Assembly (NCBI GenBank): GCA_021300125.1
Contig: JAJTHX010000096.1
Span: 1 to 10,832, forward strand
Reading direction: 5' to 3'
DNA from: Betaproteobacteria bacterium
GTDB lineage: Bacteria; Pseudomonadota; Gammaproteobacteria; Burkholderiales; SG8-41
DNA length: 10,832 bases
Shown in pieces: positions 5,448 through 10,832 of this stretch; within the stretch, counting starts at the first letter, position 1; each line of letters begins with the position of its first letter. Both the position numbers and the translations under genes were made by a program. The notes under the pieces are model-generated. The model was given only the letters and a program-made list of their open reading frames with translations. It did not search any database and had not been told where the DNA came from.

Positions 5448-7676
5448 GTGAGGAAGAATCTGAACCGCATCATCATCGGCATCGCCATCACGGCGGTGTT
5501 CCTGATGCATGCGATCCATGCGTTCAGGCTGCCGCTGATCGACAACCTCGAGGCGATGGTCTACGACACTCGCCTGCGGCTGACCATGCCGAATACAGTC
5601 GATCCGCGCATTGTCATCCTCGACATCGACGAGAAAAGCCTGCTCGAGCGCGAGCGCGGCGGCGAGGGCCGGTGGCCATGGCCGCGCGACCGCCTAGCGC
5701 TGTTGCTCGACAAGCTGTTCGACAAGTACGGCATCGCGGCGATCGGGTTCGACGTCGTGTTTGCCGAGCGCGACGAGTCCTCAGGCATCCGCGTGCTCGA
5801 GCGTCTGGGCCAGCGCGAGCTGCGCGAGGTGCCGCAGTTCCAGTCGGCGCTTGAACGTGTGCGCCCCCAGCTTGAATACGACGACATTTTTGCGCGCAAG
5901 ATGAAGGGGCGCACGGTTGTGATGGGCTATGTTTTCCTCGCCGACGAGGAGGCGAGCCAGAAGGGCATGCTGCCGCCGCCGGTGCTGCCCAAGGGCACCT
6001 TCGGCAGCCGCAAGGTCGGCATAACCTCGTGGAACGGCTATACCGCCAACCTGGAGCGACTGCAGAGCGAGGCCTTCAGCGCCGGACACTTCAACCCGCT
6101 GCCAGATCACGACGGCATTTTCCGCCGGGTGCCGATACTGGTCGAATTCAAGGGCGCCTATTTCGAGCCACTGTCGCTGGCGATGGTGCGTGCGGTACAC
6201 GGGAACCCGCCGGTCACGCCGGTGGTCACGGAGGACGGAAAAAGCACCGGTTACAGCGGCCTTGAGTGGATCAGGTCCGGTCCGTTCGCGATCCCGGTGG
6301 ACGACCAGGCTGCAGCGCTGGTGCCATACCGCGGTGCCAAGGGCAGCTTCCGCTACTACTCGCTGGTGGATGTGCTGAACGAGAAGGTGCCGGTGGAGGC
6401 CCTTCGCGGCAAGATCGCGCTGGTTGGCACGACGGCACCAGGCCTGCTCGATCTGAGGGCGACCCCTGTTGACCCGGTATACCCGGGGGTGGAAATCCAC
6501 GCCAATCTGATCGCCGGGATCCTTGATGGCAACATCAAGCAACGCCCGCCGTATGTGGTGGGTGCCGAATTCGTACTGCTGTTTCTCGCCGGTACGGTGC
6601 TGACGCTGCTGCTACCCCTGCTCTCGCCTTTCAGGTCTGTGCTGGCCTCGGCGCTGGCGCTAGTTGCCGTGATCGCAGCCAACATGACGGTCTTTCATTA
6701 TGGCAACCTCGTGCTGCCGCTTGCCTCGGTTCTGATGCTGATCCTGTTGCTCTTCACCTTCAACATGGCCTACGGCTTTTTCGTCGAGGCCCGCGGCAGC
6801 CGCCTGATTGCCGGCCTGTTCGGCCAGTACGTGCCGCCCGAACTGGTCGAGGAGATGGCGCGCAATCCCGAACGGTTCAATATGGCCCCCCGCGCCGAGG
6901 AACTGACTGTTCTGTTCTCCGACGTTCGCGGCTTCACCACGATCTCGGAAAGCCTGAATCCGGACGAGCTGTCGCAATACATCAACGACTACCTGACCAC
7001 GATGAGCCTGGTCATCCGCGAGGGCCACCGGGGTACCCTCGACAAATACATCGGCGACGCGATCATGGCGTTCTGGGGGGCGCCTTTGGCGGACAGGGAT
7101 CATGCCCAGCATGCCGTACTGGCAGCGCTCGACATGATGAAGCAGGTGAAGGTGCTGAACGAGAAATTCCATGCCAGAGGGTGGCCCCCCTTCGCGATCG
7201 GCATCGGTGTCAATACTGGCATCATGCGCGTCGGCGACATGGGCTCGCAGATCCGCAAGGCCTACACTGTGATGGGCGACGCAGTGAACCTGGGCTCTCG
7301 CCTCGAGGGCATCACCAAGCAGTATGGCGCGGCCATCCTGATCGGCCATGAAACCAAGGTACGCATCCGCGGTATCGTGCTGCGCGAGATCGATCTCGTG
7401 CAGGTCAAGGGCAAGGACGAGCCGATTGCGATTTACGAGCCCCTGGGTCTTGAGTCCGGGGTCGAGACCAGGTTGCTTGACGAGATCAAGCTCTGGAACC
7501 AGGCGTTGCGGTATTACCGGGCGCAGGACTGGGACAGGGCGGAGCTGCAATTGCTCAACCTGCAGAAGATGGCGCCGCGGCACCTCTACGAAGTCTTCCT
7601 CGAGCGCATTGCCCACTACCGGCTTGAACCGCCAGGCGCCGGATGGGTCGGTGTGCACAAATTCGACACCAAATAA
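5448..7676 (+). CDS. CHASE2-domain class IIIb adenylate cyclase
   Basis: A 742-residue membrane receptor cyclase converting ATP to cAMP. TM1 (about 7-24) is followed by a canonical CHASE2 domain (about 30-365: LEAMVYDTR, IVILDID, GRWPWPRD, IGFDVVF, KIALVGTTAPG, PGVEIHANLIAGIL), three TM helices (369-391, 397-416, 420-445) and the catalytic domain (about 480-660). Metal ligands are Asp492 (LFSDVRGFT) and Asp537 (DKYIGD). Lys533 is the ATP-selecting Lys. Thr607 (YTVMGDAVN) sits where class IIIa enzymes carry Asp, which places it in class IIIb. Transition-state Asn614 and Arg618 are present. A TPR-like tail common in this family ends the protein. GTG 5448 is chosen because an in-frame TAG lies at 5439-5441, AGGA precedes it closely, and it gives the basic-then-hydrophobic N-terminus. 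Guanylate cyclase activity is unlikely given Lys533. Confidence 0.94.
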   Translation: MRKNLNRIIIGIAITAVFLMHAIHAFRLPLIDNLEAMVYDTRLRLTMPNTVDPRIVILDIDEKSLLERERGGEGRWPWPRDRLALLLDKLFDKYGIAAIGFDVVFAERDESSGIRVLERLGQRELREVPQFQSALERVRPQLEYDDIFARKMKGRTVVMGYVFLADEEASQKGMLPPPVLPKGTFGSRKVGITSWNGYTANLERLQSEAFSAGHFNPLPDHDGIFRRVPILVEFKGAYFEPLSLAMVRAVHGNPPVTPVVTEDGKSTGYSGLEWIRSGPFAIPVDDQAAALVPYRGAKGSFRYYSLVDVLNEKVPVEALRGKIALVGTTAPGLLDLRATPVDPVYPGVEIHANLIAGILDGNIKQRPPYVVGAEFVLLFLAGTVLTLLLPLLSPFRSVLASALALVAVIAANMTVFHYGNLVLPLASVLMLILLLFTFNMAYGFFVEARGSRLIAGLFGQYVPPELVEEMARNPERFNMAPRAEELTVLFSDVRGFTTISESLNPDELSQYINDYLTTMSLVIREGHRGTLDKYIGDAIMAFWGAPLADRDHAQHAVLAALDMMKQVKVLNEKFHARGWPPFAIGIGVNTGIMRVGDMGSQIRKAYTVMGDAVNLGSRLEGITKQYGAAILIGHETKVRIRGIVLREIDLVQVKGKDEPIAIYEPLGLESGVETRLLDEIKLWNQALRYYRAQDWDRAELQLLNLQKMAPRHLYEVFLERIAHYRLEPPGAGWVGVHKFDTK

Positions 7677-7682
7677 ATATTC

Positions 7683-7708
7683 AATAAATCAATGAGTTAT
7701 GGTTTATT
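7683..7708 (+). other. AT-rich inverted repeat after the cyclase gene
   Basis: AATAAA (7683-7688) and TTTATT (7703-7708) flank a 14-nt centre, starting 6 nt after the cyclase stop. The stem is short and A/T only with no U run, so it is not a standard terminator. It is recorded because the DNA is locally AT-rich against a GC-rich background. Confidence 0.25.
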
Positions 7709-7756
7709 CCGGTTTCCTGTTCCGACCCGGCCGTTAAGCCATCCCTGGCGTCTGCG

Positions 7757-7778
7757 TTGTGTGACACACTTCGCATCC
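7757..7778. promoter_or_regulatory. CRP/Vfr-like binding site
   Basis: TGTGA (7760-7764), a 6-nt spacer, then TCGCA (7771-7775) matches the CRP consensus TGTGA-N6-TCACA at 9 of 10 core positions with exact spacing. It lies 84 nt after the adenylate cyclase stop and about 90 nt before the ATPase start, in a non-coding gap. A shorter perfect palindrome, GTGTGACACAC (7759-7769), overlaps it and could instead be the site of another regulator. No clear -10 box is visible downstream, so promoter architecture is unresolved. Binding is inferred, not shown. Confidence 0.45.
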
Positions 7779-7820
7779 GGAATTGAGGAAAGGTTCATCA
7801 GCGCAGGGCGCCGGGGTGCA

Positions 7821-7838
7821 GCCGCCGGCGCCGGCCGC
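7821..7838. repeat. GC palindrome upstream of the ATPase gene
   Basis: GCCGGCGCCGGC (7824-7835) is a perfect 12-bp palindrome. With one mismatched pair it extends to 18 bp (7821-7838). The GGCGCC core also occurs at 7807-7812, twenty bp upstream. As RNA it could form a strong GC hairpin ending about 18 nt before the ribosome binding site at 7856. It may be a regulatory element or a by-product of high GC content. Confidence 0.35.
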
Positions 7839-7864
7839 GGTGATACAGGATTAGCGAGGTCACG

Positions 7865-10243
7865 ATGAGCACAGTTCTCCAGAGCAAGCCGGTTGCAGCG
7901 GAAAACCTGGCCGAGAAACTCGGTTTTCAGCAGAGGCTGCAGGCGGTTACCAACAAGATCCACGCCACGAAGAACATCGAAGAGATCATCCTCGAGCTCT
8001 CGCAGGAACTGTGCAACCTCTTCAACGCCGACCGCCTGACGATCTACCTGCTGTCCGAGGACAAGGGCTCGATCGTTTCGAAGGTGAAGACCGGCCTCAA
8101 TTCATTCAAGGACATCAAGCTGCCGATCAACGAGCAGTCGATCGCCGGTTTTGTCGCCACCCACAAGCGCGTGGTCAACATCCGTGACGTGTATGACGAT
8201 GCCGAGCTGAAGTCGTACAGCGCGCAGCTCAATTTCCTTAAGGCGGTGGACGCCAAGACCGGCTATCGCACCAAGCAGATGCTGGTGGCGCCGGTGATCG
8301 AGGCCAAGACGAAGGACCTGATCGGCGTCGTGCAGATCATCAACAACAAGGCCGGCACCCCCTTCCCGCCGATGATGGAAGAGGGTGTGTATTCGCTGAC
8401 CGAGACCCTGGCGATCGCGTTCCGCCAGCGCCAGGGCCCGATGATGCAGGTGCACAGCAAATATGACGGCTTGGTCACCAATGCAGTGATTTCAGCGGAG
8501 GAACTCGAACTCGCGCAACGCTCGGCGCGGCGCAAGAACCTTGATGTGGAAACCGTGCTCACCGACGAATTCCAGGTCAAGCTGCCGGCACTGGGCGAGG
8601 CGCTGGCCGGCTACTTCGGCGTGCCTTACGAGTCCTTCAAGCAGGACCGCATCAAGTCGCCTGACCTGATGAAGAACATGAACCGCGAGTTCTGCCTGAC
8701 CAATCAGTGGGTTCCGCTGGAGGACACCAAGGACGGCATCCTGGTGATGGCGCTCGATCCCGAACGGGTCAAGGCTTCGCGCATGGTCGCCAACGTCTAT
8801 CCCAAGAGCAAGATCGTCTACCGCGTCACCACCAACAAGGAATTTGCCAACACGCTTGAACAGCTTTTCGGCAGCAGCTCCGCGCTGGAGGACTCCGGGA
8901 ACATCGACGACCTGCTAGGCACGCTCGACGAAGAGATTGAAAGCGGAGAAGGCGGCGGCGAGGATGTCGCTTCGGCCGCGGCGGACAACGAGCTGGTCAA
9001 GCTGGTCAACAAGGTCATCATCGACGCTTACCAGCAGGGCGCCTCGGACATCCACATCGAGCCCTATCCGGGCAAGGCCAAGACCGAAATCCGCTTCCGC
9101 AAGGACGGCTCTCTGGTGCCCTACATCCAGATTCCGGCGAGCTACCGCAACGCCATCTCGGCGCGCCTGAAGATCATGTGCGACCTCGACATTTCCGAGC
9201 GCCGGCGGCCGCAGGACGGCAAGATCAAGTTCAAGAAATTCGGCCCCCTCGACATCGAACTGCGCGTGGCGACGATACCCTCCGCTGGCGGAGTCGAGGA
9301 CATCGTGATGCGTATCCTTGCCGCCGGCGAGCCGATCCCGCTGGACAAACTGGGCCTGACCAAGAACAACCTGGAAACCCTGAAGGCGACGGTGTCCAAG
9401 CCCTACGGCCTGTTTTTCGTCTGCGGGCCCACCGGTTCGGGCAAGACCACCACGCTGCATTCGGTGCTCGGCTACCTGAACACCCCTGATACCAAGATAT
9501 GGACCGCCGAGGATCCGGTGGAGATCACGCAGAAGGGTCTGCGCCAGGTGCAGATGAATCCGAAGGCGGGCATGACCTTCGCGGTGGCTATGAAGGCCTT
9601 TCTGCGCGCGGACCCGGACATCATCATGGTTGGCGAGATGCGGGACAAGGAAACCACCGGTACCGGAATTGAAGCCTCGCTGACCGGCCACCTGGTATTT
9701 GCCACCCTGCACACGAACAGCGCACCCGAATCGATCATCCGCCTGCTCGACATGGGCATGGATCCGTTCAACTTCGCCGACGCGCTGCTGGGCATCCTCG
9801 CGCAGCGCCTGGCCAAGCGCCTGTGCGGGAAGTGCAAGAAGCCCCATGAAGCGACGCCGGATGAAATCCATGCGCTGATCGCGGAATTCGCGCTCGAGCT
9901 CAAGAACACCACCAGCTGGAAGAATGATCCCAAGGGGCAGGAAGAGAAGCTGCTTGAAGAGTGGATTGCCAACTACGGCAACAAGAACGGCAAGCTGGTG
10001 ATTCACGAGGCGGTGGGCTGCGAAGTCTGCGGCGGCAGCGGCTACAAAGGCCGCGTCGGCCTGCACGAGTTGCTGGTCGGCACTGACGCGTTGAAGAAAA
10101 ACATCGCGGAACATGCGCGGGTTGCCGAAATGCTTGCCACCTGCCTCAATGACGGCATGCGCACCCTGAAGCAGGACGGCATTGAAAAGGTGCTCATGGG
10201 CATCACCGACATGAAGCAGGTCCGCGCAGTCTGCATCAAGTAA
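7865..10243 (+). CDS. GAF-domain GspE/PilB-type secretion or pilus-assembly ATPase
   Basis: A 792-residue cytoplasmic hexameric-type ATPase of the type II secretion/type IV pilus extension family, which drives pilin or pseudopilin assembly at the inner membrane. Domains in order: GAF (about 20-185, KTGYR at 131-135), MshEN/T2SSE N-domain (about 215-345), an acidic linker (about 350-375), and the ATPase (about 380-792). Motifs: Asp box ASDIHIEP (393-400), Walker A GPTGSGKTTT (521-530), Walker B DIIMVGEMRD (585-594), His box TGHLVFATLHTN (607-618), zinc-type pairs Cys654/657 and Cys719/722. All catalytic motifs are intact. The Cys pairs and MshEN domain favour GspE/PilB over PilT. The GAF makes it about 200 residues longer than usual PilB/GspE. 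ATG 7865 has GAGG (7856-7859) at good spacing. No other pilus or secretion gene is in view, so the machine served is unknown. Confidence 0.93.
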   Translation: MSTVLQSKPVAAENLAEKLGFQQRLQAVTNKIHATKNIEEIILELSQELCNLFNADRLTIYLLSEDKGSIVSKVKTGLNSFKDIKLPINEQSIAGFVATHKRVVNIRDVYDDAELKSYSAQLNFLKAVDAKTGYRTKQMLVAPVIEAKTKDLIGVVQIINNKAGTPFPPMMEEGVYSLTETLAIAFRQRQGPMMQVHSKYDGLVTNAVISAEELELAQRSARRKNLDVETVLTDEFQVKLPALGEALAGYFGVPYESFKQDRIKSPDLMKNMNREFCLTNQWVPLEDTKDGILVMALDPERVKASRMVANVYPKSKIVYRVTTNKEFANTLEQLFGSSSALEDSGNIDDLLGTLDEEIESGEGGGEDVASAAADNELVKLVNKVIIDAYQQGASDIHIEPYPGKAKTEIRFRKDGSLVPYIQIPASYRNAISARLKIMCDLDISERRRPQDGKIKFKKFGPLDIELRVATIPSAGGVEDIVMRILAAGEPIPLDKLGLTKNNLETLKATVSKPYGLFFVCGPTGSGKTTTLHSVLGYLNTPDTKIWTAEDPVEITQKGLRQVQMNPKAGMTFAVAMKAFLRADPDIIMVGEMRDKETTGTGIEASLTGHLVFATLHTNSAPESIIRLLDMGMDPFNFADALLGILAQRLAKRLCGKCKKPHEATPDEIHALIAEFALELKNTTSWKNDPKGQEEKLLEEWIANYGNKNGKLVIHEAVGCEVCGGSGYKGRVGLHELLVGTDALKKNIAEHARVAEMLATCLNDGMRTLKQDGIEKVLMGITDMKQVRAVCIK

Positions 10244-10262
10244 GCGCTGACCACTGCAGACC

Positions 10263-10832
10263 ATGAACCAGATGCGCGTGTCACCGGCCCAGGGCGATCT
10301 GCCGCACCGGCTGGCCGAGCTGCTGCGCATTGGTGTGGCGCTGTCCCGCGAGCGCGACATCACCCGCCTGCTGGAGGCGATCCTGGTGGCGGCCAAGACC
10401 ATCACCAATGCCGACGGCGGCACCCTTTACCGGATGACCGAGGATCAGACACTGCGCTTCGAAATCATGCGCAACGATTCGCTCGGCATTGCCATGGGCG
10501 GCACCAGCGGCAACGAGATTCCGTTCTACCCGGTCAATCTCCATGAGCCCGACGGCCGGCCGGTACACAGCATGGTCGCGGCCTATGCCGTGCATCACGA
10601 CTGCTCGGTCAACGTCGCTGATGCCTACAGCGAAGCCGGCTTCGACTTTTCAGGAACCAAGAAATTCGACCAGAAGACCGGCTACCGCTCGACCTCCTTC
10701 CTCACCGTTCCGATGAAGAACCACGAGGAGGAGATCATCGGCGTGCTGCAGCTGATCAACGCCAAGGATCGAGTGACCGGCAAGGTCACGGCATTCTCCG
10801 AGGAAGACCAGCAGCTCGCCGAGTCGCTGGCC
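10263..10832 (+). CDS. GAF-domain signalling protein (3' truncated by window)
   Basis: The frame is open from ATG 10263 to the last base (190 codons, no stop), so the C-terminal output domain is not visible. Residues about 15-190 form one GAF domain: ITRLLEAILVAAKTITNADG opens it, and KTGYRSTSFLTVPM (138-151), IIGVLQLINAKD and FSEEDQQLAESLA close it. GAF modules of this style often precede HD-GYP phosphodiesterase, cyclase or GGDEF domains; HD-GYP is my best guess from the DFSGTKKFD-KTGYRS style, but it is unproven. ATG 10263 is chosen because an in-frame TGA lies at 10248-10250; ATG 10272 is possible. There is no clear Shine-Dalgarno and only 19 nt separate it from the ATPase stop, suggesting translational coupling. 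Its GAF resembles that of the ATPase upstream. Confidence 0.8.
   Translation, partial: MNQMRVSPAQGDLPHRLAELLRIGVALSRERDITRLLEAILVAAKTITNADGGTLYRMTEDQTLRFEIMRNDSLGIAMGGTSGNEIPFYPVNLHEPDGRPVHSMVAAYAVHHDCSVNVADAYSEAGFDFSGTKKFDQKTGYRSTSFLTVPMKNHEEEIIGVLQLINAKDRVTGKVTAFSEEDQQLAESLA

Noticed and set aside
6660..7658. Minus-strand open frame (332 codons) opposite the cyclase domain
   Set aside because: It shadows a well-supported cyclase catalytic domain and has no recognisable domain of its own.
7746..7760. Sigma-54-type promoter (TGGC-N7-TTGT) upstream of the ATPase
   Set aside because: The -24 GG is present, but the -12 element has GT where GC is required. It also overlaps the better-matching CRP-like site.
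8915..10423. Long open frame on the minus strand (502 codons) opposite the ATPase gene
   Set aside because: It lies antisense to a gene with intact catalytic motifs. Its translation is rich in His, Arg, Gln and Leu without recognisable domains, as expected from the reverse complement of GC-rich codons.

Overview
The window reads as about 10.8 kb of a GC-rich proteobacterial chromosome, most likely a betaproteobacterium (Rhodocyclales- or Nitrosomonadales-like). That placement is an impression from base composition and protein style and was not tested by any search. All recognised genes lie on the + strand and coding density is high. There are no tRNA or rRNA genes, insertion sequences or CRISPR arrays.

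Layout: (1) Positions 1-834 hold the 3' part of a formyltransferase resembling the 10-formyl-tetrahydrofolate hydrolase domain. It ends in a clear intrinsic terminator at 851-880, so it is a separate transcription unit. (2) Positions 835-1152 are an AT-richer gap of about 318 bp with a possible promoter, a consensus Shine-Dalgarno sequence driving an 11-codon ORF, and an 8-bp dyad. (3) Positions 1153-5337 form a compact phospho-signalling set: a CHASE2 membrane Ser/Thr protein kinase with a TPR-like linker, a PP2C phosphatase 7 nt downstream, and an FHA-domain protein 17 nt after that. (4) Positions 5448-7676 encode a second CHASE2 sensor, fused to a class IIIb adenylate cyclase domain. (5) After a 188-bp gap holding a good CRP-like site and a GC palindrome, 7865-10243 encodes a GspE/PilB-type ATPase with an added N-terminal GAF domain. 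Nineteen nt later, at 10263, a second GAF-domain protein begins and runs off the window.

A reading of how the genes fit together (inference): two membrane receptors of the same extracytoplasmic class feed two outputs. One is reversible Thr phosphorylation (kinase, PP2C eraser, FHA reader) and the other is cAMP. The cAMP arm may act on the downstream ATPase genes through a CRP/Vfr-type regulator and, more speculatively, directly through the GAF domains. The ATPase points to a type IV pilus or type II secretion-like machine as the target, but no pilin, PilC/GspF or secretin gene is in the window. Each protein family is known. The unusual part is their combination in one same-strand locus.
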